Shown here in pieces: positions 1 to 9,113 of a DNA stretch of 64,000 nt. Location of the stretch: the NCBI GenBank assembly GCA_963823525.1, contig CAWGLW010000001.1:186001-250000 (forward strand), read 5' to 3'. The DNA is from CAWGLW01 sp963823525 (GTDB lineage: Bacteria; Pseudomonadota; Gammaproteobacteria; Steroidobacterales; Steroidobacteraceae). The number at the start of each line of letters is the position of its first letter. Position 1 is the first letter of the stretch. The position numbers and the translations under genes are program-made. A model generated the notes under the pieces. That model saw only the letters and a list, made by a program, of their open reading frames with translations, searched no databases and was not told where the DNA came from.

Positions 1-1
1 T

Positions 2-1156
2 TCGTTCTTCGTCTGGCTGATCTTCTTTAAGTTCAAGTGGCTGCCGTGGAACATTGTAAGCCAGGTCATCTCGGCCACCATCCCGCTCGTCGCACTGACT
101 ATCCTGGTCCTTTTCCTCAATATCGTTGCGCCCTCCTCGAGTGACGTGCGGGTCATGAACTACGTGCTGCCGATCAACCCGCGGGTCGCCGGCAAGGTGA
201 TCGAGGTTCCGGTTGAGCCGAACATGCCGGTCCGCAAAGGCGACGTGCTTTTCAAGCTCGATCCGGTGCCGTTCGAGATCCAGGTCCGCGCCGCGGAAGC
301 GAATGTGTCGTCACTTCAGGCGCAGCTGATTTCAGCCAACGCCAACCAGCGCAACCTGTCGCAGCAGTTGAAAGAGGCAGTCAGTCGTCGCGGTGTCATC
401 CGGACCCAGCTCTCGCTTGCGCGCAAGCGGGCGGCCGACTACCAGGAACTGGCAAAGACCGGCGCGGGCAATCGTTTTGACCTCGAACAGGCACAGACCG
501 ACGTTGCGCAACTCGAAAACGACCTCCTCGGAGCCGACGCATCGGTGGCGCAGGTGCAGGAGAAGCTGGCCGCGAAAACACCGGCCGGCGTGCAGGACGA
601 GGTCGCCCGGGTGCTCGCACAGATCGCGCAGGCAGAAGCCCAACTGGCCGATGCAAGATGGCAACTTGATCAATCCGTGACATACGCCCCGGCCGACGGC
701 TCGGTCGTTGCGCTCGCGCTGCGCCCTGGCGTAATGACGGTGCCGTTTCCGCCCGTACCCGCAATGACGTTTGTCGAGGACGAGCAGTGGGTCGTGGCTT
801 TCTTCGCTCAGAACGAAGTACGCGAAGTCGAAGCGGGCAACGAGGCAGAGATCGCCGTGAGGACCTATCCGGGGCGAATCATCAAGTGCGAGGTGGATGC
901 CATCATCTGGGCGACGGCTCAAGGTCAGTTGCCGATCAGTGGCCAGCTACCGAACACGGGCTTCGGCTCCGTGCCAGACATGCGTCTCGCAGTGAAGTTC
1001 AAGACGGTTGGGAAGGACGCTGAGTTGTTCCTGCCACCGGGTGCCCGTGGAAACGGCGCAATCTACACGCACAGCGGCGAGATGATTCACATCCTGCGCA
1101 AGGTCTTCCTGCGCGTCAGCGCGAAGCTCGACTGGCTGATTCTCAAGCTGCATTGA
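2..1156 (+). CDS. HlyD-family membrane fusion protein (5' end outside window)
   Basis: Periplasmic adaptor of a multidrug efflux or type I secretion pump, linking an inner-membrane transporter to the outer-membrane channel. The frame is open from the first bases of the window, so the true start lies upstream and the GTG at 146 is probably internal. The first ~45 codons give one hydrophobic anchor (ending ..LVLFLNIVAP). A biotinyl-lipoyl-like half follows (NPRVAGKVIEV, then GDVLFKLDPVPFE), then a long Ala/Gln/Glu-rich coiled coil (about 270-660) and the second lipoyl half (YAPADGSVVAL). The stop overlaps or touches the NodT-type gene start, so the two are co-transcribed. The transporter partner is not in the window. 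Family assignment is firm, substrate unknown. Confidence 0.88.
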   Translation, partial: SFFVWLIFFKFKWLPWNIVSQVISATIPLVALTILVLFLNIVAPSSSDVRVMNYVLPINPRVAGKVIEVPVEPNMPVRKGDVLFKLDPVPFEIQVRAAEANVSSLQAQLISANANQRNLSQQLKEAVSRRGVIRTQLSLARKRAADYQELAKTGAGNRFDLEQAQTDVAQLENDLLGADASVAQVQEKLAAKTPAGVQDEVARVLAQIAQAEAQLADARWQLDQSVTYAPADGSVVALALRPGVMTVPFPPVPAMTFVEDEQWVVAFFAQNEVREVEAGNEAEIAVRTYPGRIIKCEVDAIIWATAQGQLPISGQLPNTGFGSVPDMRLAVKFKTVGKDAELFLPPGARGNGAIYTHSGEMIHILRKVFLRVSAKLDWLILKLH

Positions 1157-1161
1157 TCGAC

Positions 1162-2577
1162 ATGACCAATCGAGGCCTATCGTTAGCACTGGCGGTCGCG
1201 ACCGCGCTCGCCGGGTGTGCGATTGCCCCCCCGCCGGCCACGGAACAAATTCGGGAAGACGCGCTCCAAGGCACCGAGATCCGTGAGGACTGGAGCGCTG
1301 GCATGTCGCTCGACGGCGAGATCAGCGATTACTGGCTCGCCTCATTCAACGATCCGCAGCTGGACGCCCTGGTGGCCGAAGCGATCACGAAAAGTCCGGA
1401 CTTGCGCGCATCAGCCGCCCGCCTCGAGCAGTCCGCCGCTTACGCCGAGATCGCTCAAGCCTCAATGCTGCCGTGGGTCAACCTGCTTGGAACCGGCGGC
1501 CTGAAGGTTGGCGGCGGGGACCTCTCCTCGGCACTGCAGGGACTGATGCTTGGCGTGTCCTGGGAGCCCGACCTCTGGGGCCGGCTGCGTTATGCGCGCA
1601 ATGCGGCCAACGAAGACTATGCATCGGTGAGTGCGGACTACGAGTTTGCCCGGCAGTCGTTGGCCGCCCAGGTGGCGCGCAGCTGGTTCATGGCCACCGA
1701 GACGAAATTGCAACTGGCGGCCGCGGAGTCGATGGCCGATTCGGCGCGAGAACTCGTGCGCCTGGCCGAGGACCGCCAGAAGGTCGGTGTCGGTAGCGAA
1801 AAGGACGTCGCACTCGCCCGGGCGAGCCTCGGTACTTTTGAAGATGCAGCCCGGCAGGCACAGCTCAGCCATGGCCAGGCCGTTCGCTCGCTCGAAGCGA
1901 TCCTCGGACGTTACCCGGCGACCGAGCTGCAGGCCGCAGCGGACCTTGCAGCGCTCCCGGGCACCGTGCCAATTGGCATGCCGCTCGACATGCTCAATCG
2001 CCGGCCTGATATGATCGCCGCGGAACGTCGCGTCGCCGCCGCTTTCGACCGGATTGGTGAGGCAGAGGCAGCCCGGCTGCCCAGGATTTCACTGAATGCG
2101 AGTATCGCCACCCTCAGCAGCGACGTACTGCAGTTGCAGGAAGACTATACCGATCCTTCAGGGGGCGTCGGAGCCACGTTGTTCGCCCCTCTGTTCCAGG
2201 GCGGTGCGCTGAAGGCCCAGGTTTCAGTGCGGTCGGCACAGCAAGAAGAAGCGCTTGCCTTGTATGCGAGTCAGGCGCTGCGCGCGATCGGTGAGGTCGA
2301 GAACGCGCTGGCCGCCTCTGAGGTACTTGCCGAACGCGTGGAACTGCTTCGCCAGGTGCTCGCCGATCAGGCGAGCACGCTGGAGTATGAGCAGGCCGCC
2401 TACCGAATCGGCCGCCAGGACCTGCGTGCGGTCCAGCAACAGCAGGTGCAGGTGCAGTCGGCACGCATGGCGCTGCTGCGAGTGCAGAGCGAGCAGCTGA
2501 TCCAGCGCGTCAACCTTCACCTCGCTCTCGGCGGGAGCTTCGCCGAGCCGATGGCCGTCGCAGCCGCGGAGCCTTGA
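1162..2577 (+). CDS. NodT/OprM-type outer membrane efflux lipoprotein
   Basis: Outer-membrane channel of a tripartite efflux system. The N-terminus is a lipoprotein signal: hydrophobic run, then L-A-G-C at about residues 16-19, the Cys being the acylated residue. Two OEP (outer membrane efflux protein) repeats follow: DYWLASFNDPQLDALV early in the first, GVSWEPDLWGRLR in the middle, then a second half with NRRPDMIAAERRVAAA and LFAPLFQGG. Length (~470 residues) is normal for NodT/OprM proteins. I prefer the ATG at 1162; a TTG at 1153 in the same frame would overlap the HlyD stop. It follows the HlyD gene directly, giving an adaptor-channel pair. Confidence 0.9.
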   Translation: MTNRGLSLALAVATALAGCAIAPPPATEQIREDALQGTEIREDWSAGMSLDGEISDYWLASFNDPQLDALVAEAITKSPDLRASAARLEQSAAYAEIAQASMLPWVNLLGTGGLKVGGGDLSSALQGLMLGVSWEPDLWGRLRYARNAANEDYASVSADYEFARQSLAAQVARSWFMATETKLQLAAAESMADSARELVRLAEDRQKVGVGSEKDVALARASLGTFEDAARQAQLSHGQAVRSLEAILGRYPATELQAAADLAALPGTVPIGMPLDMLNRRPDMIAAERRVAAAFDRIGEAEAARLPRISLNASIATLSSDVLQLQEDYTDPSGGVGATLFAPLFQGGALKAQVSVRSAQQEEALALYASQALRAIGEVENALAASEVLAERVELLRQVLADQASTLEYEQAAYRIGRQDLRAVQQQQVQVQSARMALLRVQSEQLIQRVNLHLALGGSFAEPMAVAAAEP

Positions 2578-2651
2578 TCGCGGTTTATCTTGTGAACCGG
2601 GTTGTTCGGCGCTGATGGCTACGGCGGCTGATGCAGACACGGAGAGTGCTC

Positions 2652-3494
2652 ATGACAGGCAAGAAAAAGAATCGGAAACACAGGAACACGGACGGCGAAA
2701 AATCGGCAACGGTAGCCCAGGCGTTCCGGCCCCTGTCGCGGAAAGAGTACACCCGGCAACTCAAGGAACTGCATGTCGAATTGGTCAAATTGCAGGAATG
2801 GGTCGTCAAGAAGGGTCTTAAGGTATGCATCGTCTTTGAAGGTCGCGACGGTGCCGGAAAAGGCGGCACGATAAAGGCGATCACCGAACGGGTCAGCCCA
2901 CGCATTTTCCGAGTCGTTGCGCTTCCCGCGCCCACCGAGCGCGAGAAGTCGCAGATGTATGCGCAGCGCTACATGAAGCATTTTCCGGCGGCCGGTGAAG
3001 TCGTGATTTTCGATCGCAGCTGGTACAACCGCGCCGGCGTCGAGCGCGTGATGGGATTCTGTACGGAACAGCAGGCGCGCGAATTCCTCAAGGTCGTACC
3101 GACTTTTGAGCATTTCATGATCAAGTCCGGAATCATTCTCCTGAAGTACTGGCTGGAAGTCAGTCCGGGAGAACAGGAACGGCGATTGCGCGACCGGATC
3201 GACGATGGGCGCAAGATCTGGAAACTCTCGCCGATGGACCTGAAGTCGTACGACCGCTGGGACGATTACACAAAGGCGCGTGACGAAATGTTTGCCGAGA
3301 CCGACACCGATGAGTCGCCATGGTATGTCGCGCGCTCAGAGGACAAGAAACACGTGCGCCTGAACGTGATCCGCCATCTCCTTGACCACATACCCTACCG
3401 GGCGCCGCCTCCCCTCAAAGTGAATTTCTCGAAGCGAAAAATCGGTCGCTACAAGTCCGTCGACCACCCGATCAGGTACGTGCCAGAGAGCTGA
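2652..3494 (+). CDS. ppk2: Polyphosphate kinase 2 (PPK2 family)
   Basis: Transfers phosphate between polyphosphate and nucleotides (NDP or NMP), in the cytoplasm. The P-loop EGRDGAGKGGTIKA lies about 60 residues in. Walker B is FDRSWYNRAGVERV, and the lid helix carries KIWKLSPMDLKSYDRWDDY, all hallmarks of PPK2. Length (~280) matches a single-domain enzyme. The basic N-terminus (MTGKKKNRKHR) is typical. I chose the ATG at 2652 because GGAGAG sits about 6 bases upstream; an in-frame ATG at 2631 is the alternative. No operon partner is obvious. PPK2 subclass, and therefore ADP or AMP preference, cannot be fixed by eye. Confidence 0.92.
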   Translation: MTGKKKNRKHRNTDGEKSATVAQAFRPLSRKEYTRQLKELHVELVKLQEWVVKKGLKVCIVFEGRDGAGKGGTIKAITERVSPRIFRVVALPAPTEREKSQMYAQRYMKHFPAAGEVVIFDRSWYNRAGVERVMGFCTEQQAREFLKVVPTFEHFMIKSGIILLKYWLEVSPGEQERRLRDRIDDGRKIWKLSPMDLKSYDRWDDYTKARDEMFAETDTDESPWYVARSEDKKHVRLNVIRHLLDHIPYRAPPPLKVNFSKRKIGRYKSVDHPIRYVPES

Positions 3495-3661
3495 TGACCA
3501 GGGGTTAGCAACAGTGTCTGGAAGCGAACAGGGTTTCCGTCCGGAATCCGGTCATCACAGCAGCGATCAGCACATAAAGTCACTGGGATCGAGAGCGCCG
3601 GGTGCGATCGAATTGCCAAAGACCATGCCGTGGCCTATTGACTGAGAATCAGCCGGGCAGG

Positions 3662-4510
3662 CTAATACTTCCAGAGCACGCCGAGCGAGGGAATCAGCGG
3701 GAGCCAGTAGCGGTACTCCTGCTCGAGCCTGATGGCACCATCATCCGTTGTCTCCGGGCTGAAGTCTGTGCAGCAAGGGTTACCTCGATCGAGCGCATTG
3801 GTCAGCTCGACGAACGCAGAAAGACTGCCATGCTTCAGCGCAAACTCGCGGCTCAGGCGCAGATCCAGCGACGCGAAGGCCGGATAACGCGCCGAGTTGC
3901 GCGCGCCAACGGCGACCCTGGGCTCAGGGCCGCTCTCGTCGAGCCTGACCGGTGTCACGGGCCAGCCCGTGTGATAGAGGATCGTCGCCGTGGCCTGCCA
4001 GGGGCCCTCAGACCAGGTGAGCCCGGCACTGAAGGAATTCCGCTGATCCCAACTGCGTAAGGTCTCCACGCCGTCCTCCCGATCATAGACTCTCGACCAG
4101 GCATAACTCGCCCAGCCACTCCACGGTCCCTCCGACCTTCGCGAAAGCAGCACCTCCACCCCCTGAGCCCGCGCGGAAGAAGGCGCAATCCGCACGCGAT
4201 CCCAGCGCAACTCCGGCGCCAGCGAAAGGCTGTCGAACAGGTTCTCGTAGCGCGGCCGGAGGTCTGTGTATTGCTTTCGATACGCTTCGACTCGCAGCGC
4301 GAAGCCATCGGTGAGATCGCGCTCGAGCCCGAGAATCGAATGCTCAGCCTGCTGCGTTGGCAGGAAGTAATCGACGCCATCTTCGACCTGCAATTCTTCG
4401 ATGCCCTGGAACTGCCGATAGCGGCCCCAACTGGCGCGCAGGCGCGTGCGCTCATCGAGGTCCCAGAGCAGGTCACCGCGGAAGGTGATTGGCTCTCCGA
4501 CTCGAAAGGC
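3662..4510 (-). pseudogene. TonB-dependent receptor, C-terminal remnant
   Basis: The last ~280 codons of an outer-membrane TonB-dependent receptor beta-barrel. Alternating-strand text is visible (LRASWGRYRQFQGIEEL, YAWSRVYDREDG, FVELTNALDRGN) and it ends with the aromatic-rich terminus LGVLWKY. The plug domain, TonB box and most of the barrel are missing. Upstream of about 4507 (reading the minus strand) the frame stays open but is antisense to an acyl-CoA synthetase fragment on the plus strand, so the receptor was cut there. Substrate cannot be told. No promoter can belong to it, so it is most likely inert. Confidence 0.75.
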
Positions 4511-4912
4511 GAGCGATTCGCCGTCCTCGCCGGTAACGGAACCGGCTGGGCTATCACCGACCTGGCTCTGCACACGCGGCGACTCGTCTCGGTGCCACGC
4601 CGCGGGTATTTCACGGCGCCGCAGTTGTTGCATGCCATGGATGATGCCGGCATCGACAGCCCGCTTGCAGAGGACGCCCCCCGTGCATTGGAGATGCTCG
4701 ACGGCTGGAAGAAGGTCGGTGCCTCCCGGCGCACGCGACTGACGTTGTTCCAACGTACGCTGGATCCGGCGGCACGACCCTCGCTGCCCCTTGACACGGC
4801 AAAGATCACTTACACCTCAGGCAGCACCGATAAACCCAAGGGCGTCTGCCTTGGAACAGCACAACTGGAGACCGTGCCCTCGACGCGACAGGGGCGCGAG
4901 AGCGCCCTATGA
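4500..4912 (+). pseudogene. AMP-binding acyl-CoA synthetase, internal remnant
   Basis: A short piece of an ANL-superfamily AMP-forming acyl-CoA synthetase. It starts near RFAVLAGNGTGWAITDLAL and runs into the adenylate-forming P-loop as ITYTSGSTDKPKGVCLG; the canonical TSGSTGKPKG has Asp in place of the second Gly. It stops at 4912, so the catalytic body and C-terminal lid domain are absent. The upstream part of the same frame is antisense to the TonB-receptor remnant. The junction at about 4500 marks a deletion or rearrangement that brought two unrelated broken genes tail-inward. Confidence 0.7.
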
Positions 4913-4967
4913 TGCGCTGCTGGACAGCAGCACGTAGTGCTACGGCGACAAATAAGGAGATTAGCCA

Positions 4968-5999
4968 ATGCGGATGCCCGGGATTTCGAAAAGCCTTTTT
5001 GCGATTGCAATCGCCTTCGCGCCGCTGCTCTCGCCAGCGGTGCCCTTCTGGGGTGCCAAGGAATCGCAACCGCCTGAGACGCCGCCGGTCGATCTCAAGC
5101 CAGGCGAGTTTGTCTGGAACCCGGCAGCCGCGGAGATCGGGCCGATTCTCGTGCTCGTGAGTCTCAGCGAGCAGCGCGCTTACGTCTACCGAAACGGCGT
5201 CGAGATCGGCGTCACGACGGTCAGCAGCGGCAAGCAGGGCCACGGTACACCGACAGGCGTGTTTGTGATCCTGCAGAAGGACAAGAATCATCACTCCTCC
5301 AAGTACAACAACGCGGCGATGCCCTACACCGAGCGCCTGACGTGGGATGGCGTGGCACTGCATGCCGGCGGCCTGCCCGGCTACCCTTCGTCGCACGGCT
5401 GCGTACACCTGCCGTCGAAGTTTGCCGAGGCGTTGTTTGCGGTATCGCCGATGGGCATGACCGTGGTCGTTGTTGACGAGCACAGCGCCCCCGGCCAGGT
5501 CGCTCATCCACCGGCGTTTTCACCGGTCGATGCAGCAACCGGCGAGCCCATTCCTGTCGAACGGCTGGTGGAAGACCAGGAGTTCCGCGTCGAACCGGAA
5601 AAAGCTACGTATGGCCCCGTGTCGATCCTGATGAGTTCCGCGGACGAGCGCGTCCTGGTGCTTCGCAACGGCGTGGAAATCGGTCGCGCGCGGATCTCCG
5701 TAAGCGATCCCGAAGCACCGCTTGGAACCCACACCTTCGTCATGCGCCAGGATTCAGCGACAGCAGCTCCGACCTGGGTTGCCGTTGCAATGCCGGGTCA
5801 CTTCGATGAGGCAGGACGCGTCCTGTCGCACGAGGCCGCCGCACGCGTCTCGATGCCGCCGGGCTTTGCCTACGCCATCAGCCTGCTGCTCGCGCCCGGC
5901 GCAACCCTGTTCGTCACCGACGCACCCATTCTCTCCGAAAACATGCACTCGGATTTCACCGTGCTGAGTGACGGTGCTCTCGAGGAAGAAGCGACTTAG
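4968..5999 (+). CDS. L,D-transpeptidase (YkuD domain), exported
   Basis: Periplasmic enzyme family that makes 3-3 peptidoglycan cross-links or attaches proteins to peptidoglycan. A signal peptide (ISKSLFAIAIAFAPLLSPA) precedes a YkuD domain at about residues 60-165. The catalytic signature is HAGGLPGYPSSHGCVHL, with the active Cys in SHGCVHL. The second half (about 195-330) begins with a strand resembling the first (VSILMSSADERVLVLRNGVEIG against ILVLVSLSEQRAYVYRNGVEIG), which looks like a degenerate second YkuD copy without the Cys motif. A possible ribosome site AAGGAGA lies about 9 bases before the ATG. Stands alone. Confidence 0.9.
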   Translation: MRMPGISKSLFAIAIAFAPLLSPAVPFWGAKESQPPETPPVDLKPGEFVWNPAAAEIGPILVLVSLSEQRAYVYRNGVEIGVTTVSSGKQGHGTPTGVFVILQKDKNHHSSKYNNAAMPYTERLTWDGVALHAGGLPGYPSSHGCVHLPSKFAEALFAVSPMGMTVVVVDEHSAPGQVAHPPAFSPVDAATGEPIPVERLVEDQEFRVEPEKATYGPVSILMSSADERVLVLRNGVEIGRARISVSDPEAPLGTHTFVMRQDSATAAPTWVAVAMPGHFDEAGRVLSHEAAARVSMPPGFAYAISLLLAPGATLFVTDAPILSENMHSDFTVLSDGALEEEAT

Positions 6000-6110
6000 T
6001 TGTGGGCCTTTGTGCCCCTGACAGTCGTTGCGCGCGAATTCTGGTATTTTCTCGCGCCCTTTTGAACCGGGTGACGTCCGTTCGTCGTCCGGTTTTATCA
6101 GGAGGCCCTT

Positions 6111-6695
6111 GTGGAGATACGCGATGCCGAAAAAGCGGATTCCGGGGAACTGTCGTACCTGATCAACCTGGCCGGAGAAGGTATCCCGGAGTACCTCTGG
6201 AGTCGGATGGTTGTCGGCGCCGGGACGCCGATGGCGGTTGGGGCCAGACGTGCCGCAAGAGAGGACGGGAATTTCAGCTACAGGAACGCAAGGGTCTGTA
6301 TCGAAAATGACGCGTTGCTCGGAATGATACTTGCCTACCAGCAGCCTGACCCATACGAGCCGGGCGATCTTTCTGATTACCCGGATGTCGTACGGCCTCT
6401 GGTGGCGCTGGAAGCGCAGGCGCCGGGAAGTTGGTACATCAACGCCATGGCAACCTACAAGAAGCATCGAGGCAAGGGTGTAGCGCGCAGATTGATTGAG
6501 GACACGGAGATCATGGCCCGATCACGCGGCTGCGATCGATTGAGCCTGATCGTTGCTTCAGAAAACACCAGTGCGAAAAATCTCTACGATTACCTGGGCT
6601 TCAAGGACGTTGATACCAGGCCGGTCGTCCCGTATCCAGGCTGTCTGCATGGCGGGACCTGGATCCTGATGAGCCGACGTATCGACAATTTGTAA
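6111..6695 (+). CDS. GNAT-family N-acetyltransferase
   Basis: Acetyl-CoA-dependent acyltransferase of unknown substrate. The C-terminal half carries the GNAT acetyl-CoA-binding motif A: INAMATYKKHRGKGVARRLIE, with the Arg/Gly-rich turn K-H-R-G-K-G-V-A. Motif B follows as LIVASENTSAKNLYDYLGF. The N-terminus (EIRDAEKADSGELSYLINLA) fits the usual first strand and helix. Length ~195 is typical. The start is GTG, supported by a strong ribosome site (AGGAGG) 6 bases upstream. Confidence 0.85.
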   Translation: MEIRDAEKADSGELSYLINLAGEGIPEYLWSRMVVGAGTPMAVGARRAAREDGNFSYRNARVCIENDALLGMILAYQQPDPYEPGDLSDYPDVVRPLVALEAQAPGSWYINAMATYKKHRGKGVARRLIEDTEIMARSRGCDRLSLIVASENTSAKNLYDYLGFKDVDTRPVVPYPGCLHGGTWILMSRRIDNL

Positions 6696-6913
6696 ATCGA
6701 GAGCCACTCGAGTGTCCTAGCGTCGAGCGTCAGATGGCCCCGGGAAGCGGCCGCATGCCCATCGGGCACAGGCACCGTTACGCGATGGCGACCTGCGTTC
6801 GCAGTCAGCGGTCTGGGTGTAAGATGAACTGAAAATGACGGGAACCGGTCGAACGGGGGAAGACACCCCGGCGGCCGCCGTCAGCCACTCCGGTTCAATC
6901 AGAGGGACACGAC

Positions 6914-8434
6914 ATGATCTACGCGGCTCCCGGCACCTCTGGCGCCAAGCTCACCTACAAAACTCAATACGACAACTTCATCGGCGGCCGGTGGGTCGCG
7001 CCCGTCAAGGGTCAATACTTTGACGTAGTCACGCCCGTCAGCGGCAATGTCTACACAAAAGTCGCACGCTCAACCGCAGAGGATATTGACCTCGCGCTCG
7101 ATGCCGCACACGCGGCAGCCGACCAGTGGGGCAGGACGCCGCCCGCCGAACGTGCCAACCTGCTGCTGAAGATCGCCGACCGTATCGAGGCCAACCTCGA
7201 GCTGCTCGCCTACGCCGAATGCGTGGACAACGGCAAGGCGATTCGCGAAACGCTCAACGCCGATATCCCGTTGACGATCGATCACTTCCGCTATTTCGCC
7301 GGCTGCGTTCGTGCCCAGGAAGGGGCGATCAGTGAAATCGACGAGAACACCGTCGCCTATCATTTCCACGAACCACTGGGCGTCGTAGGCCAGATTATTC
7401 CGTGGAACTTCCCGATCCTCATGGCTGCATGGAAACTGGCCCCGGCCCTGGCCGCCGGCAACTGCGTGGTCCTGAAACCCGCCGAATCGACGCCGATCAG
7501 CATCCTGATCCTGGCCGAGCTGATCGCCGACATCGTGCCGCCCGGGGTGCTCAATATCGTCAATGGCTACGGGCGCGAAGCGGGCATGCCGCTCGCAACG
7601 AGCAAGCGCATCGCGAAGATTGCCTTCACGGGCTCGACCACGACCGGCCGCGTGATCGCACAGGCCGCGGCAAACAACCTGATCCCGGCGACACTGGAGC
7701 TGGGCGGCAAGTCGCCCAATGTCTTTTTTGCCGACGTGATGGACAAAGACGATGCTTTCCTCGACAAGGCCATCGAAGGGCTCGTGCTGTTCGCGTTCAA
7801 CCAGGGCGAGGTCTGCACCTGCCCGAGCCGGGCGCTGATCCAGGAGAGTATTTACGACAAGTTCATGGAACGCGTGATCGCGCGCGTCGCCGCCATCAAA
7901 CATGGAAATCCGCTGGATACCGACACCATGATGGGCGCACAGGCGTCCAAAGAGCAGCTCACCAAGATCCTCTCGTACCTGGATCTCGGCAAGCAGGAAG
8001 GTGCCGAGGTGCTCATCGGCGGAGCCCAGGCGACGCTGGATGACGACCTGGCCGGCGGATATTACGTGCAGCCCACGCTGTTCAAGGGCCACAACAAGAT
8101 GCGTATCTTCCAGGAAGAAATTTTTGGCCCGGTCCTGGCCGTGACCACTTTCAAGGACGAGGCCGAAGCGCTTGCGATTGCAAACGACACGCTGTACGGG
8201 CTGGGCGCCGGCGTGTGGAGCCGCAACGGCAACGTCGCGTATCGCATGGGCCGTGCCATCAAGGCCGGTCGCGTCTGGACCAATTGCTACCACGCCTACC
8301 CTGCCCATGCGGCGTTCGGCGGCTATAAGGAATCCGGCATCGGTCGCGAGACCCATAAGATGATGCTCGACCATTACCAGCAGACCAAGAACCTGCTGGT
8401 CAGCTACAGTGAAAACAAGTTAGGCTTCTTCTGA
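6914..8434 (+). CDS. NAD(P)+-dependent aldehyde dehydrogenase (AcoD/ExaC-like)
   Basis: Oxidises an aldehyde to its acid. All landmarks are present: FGGRW-type start ([12 protein letters not shown]), the nucleotide-binding GSTTTGR, general-base Glu in LELGGKSPN, catalytic Cys in [11 protein letters not shown], and the conserved EIFGPVL. Length 506 fits the acetaldehyde/chloroacetaldehyde dehydrogenase branch (AcoD, ExaC). The next gene, 3 bases downstream, encodes a DUF779 protein, and this pairing is common for that branch. Substrate is inferred only; short aliphatic aldehydes are likely. Confidence 0.93.
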   Translation: MIYAAPGTSGAKLTYKTQYDNFIGGRWVAPVKGQYFDVVTPVSGNVYTKVARSTAEDIDLALDAAHAAADQWGRTPPAERANLLLKIADRIEANLELLAYAECVDNGKAIRETLNADIPLTIDHFRYFAGCVRAQEGAISEIDENTVAYHFHEPLGVVGQIIPWNFPILMAAWKLAPALAAGNCVVLKPAESTPISILILAELIADIVPPGVLNIVNGYGREAGMPLATSKRIAKIAFTGSTTTGRVIAQAAANNLIPATLELGGKSPNVFFADVMDKDDAFLDKAIEGLVLFAFNQGEVCTCPSRALIQESIYDKFMERVIARVAAIKHGNPLDTDTMMGAQASKEQLTKILSYLDLGKQEGAEVLIGGAQATLDDDLAGGYYVQPTLFKGHNKMRIFQEEIFGPVLAVTTFKDEAEALAIANDTLYGLGAGVWSRNGNVAYRMGRAIKAGRVWTNCYHAYPAHAAFGGYKESGIGRETHKMMLDHYQQTKNLLVSYSENKLGFF

Positions 8435-8436
8435 TC

Positions 8437-8799
8437 GTGGTCGAAAAAGTTATCGCCACCCCCGCCGCGATCGAACTCATCGAGTTGCTGAAAGCAAAGC
8501 ACGGCCCCGGACTGATGTTCCATCAGTCCGGGGGCTGCTGCGATAACAGCGCCGCCAATTGCTACCTGCTCGGCGAACTGACGATTGGCGCCGGCGATGT
8601 ATACCTGGGCGACATCGGTGGTTGCCCGTTTTACATCGGGAAAGCACAGTACGAATACTGGCGCCATACCCAGCTGATCATCGATGTGATTGATGGCCAC
8701 GGTGGTACCTTCTCGCTCGAAGGACCCGAGGGCAAGGCTTTTCACACGCGTTCGCGGGTTTTCACCGAGGCGGAGATGGCGGAACTCGACCCGGCCTAG
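8437..8799 (+). CDS. DUF779 family protein, partner of aldehyde dehydrogenase
   Basis: Small cytoplasmic protein of unknown biochemical role that typically sits directly behind AcoD/ExaC-type aldehyde dehydrogenases. It carries the family's cysteine-rich signature FHQSGGCCDNSAANCY near residue 30 and DIGGCPFYIG at about 65. Clustered cysteines suggest metal binding or redox chemistry, which is inference. Start is GTG two bases after the dehydrogenase stop, so the pair is translationally coupled. Length 120 is normal. Confidence 0.88.
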   Translation: MVEKVIATPAAIELIELLKAKHGPGLMFHQSGGCCDNSAANCYLLGELTIGAGDVYLGDIGGCPFYIGKAQYEYWRHTQLIIDVIDGHGGTFSLEGPEGKAFHTRSRVFTEAEMAELDPA

Positions 8800-9113
8800 G
8801 GGCACATTTGTCGTCTGCCCGAGACGGACTCGGGTATCGACCAGCTCGAGGAATTGACGCGCTGTACCTGAGTCCGGCGCACACATGGAAGACCTTTCGC
8901 TCGGTCATGACCGATCCACCGGTGGCGACCTTCGACAGGAACTGGCGGCCTGGGCAGGCTGCAGCCGTTCGCGCGATGCTCAGCTCCGCCGTCTTCGAAA
9001 CACACGTCTCGGGACCTCAGTAGTACAGGGCGCGTACCTTCACACTGGAGCCGCGCGACCGGCTCCACTATATCGATCAGGAATCCTGGCCCGGCGCCGG
9101 GATACCGGATCGG
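8800..9113. other. Intergenic region without a recognisable gene
   Basis: Between the DUF779 gene and the convergent AraC-type regulator. Short frames on both strands show no conserved motif and no good ribosome site. No strong hairpin was seen. Confidence 0.5.

Noticed and set aside
7070..8374. A 434-codon open frame on the minus strand
   Set aside because: It is antisense to the aldehyde dehydrogenase, which has all its catalytic motifs. The minus frame has none.
8808..9023. Possible small gene downstream of DUF779
   Set aside because: No ribosome site, no recognisable motif, and composition like the surrounding non-coding text.
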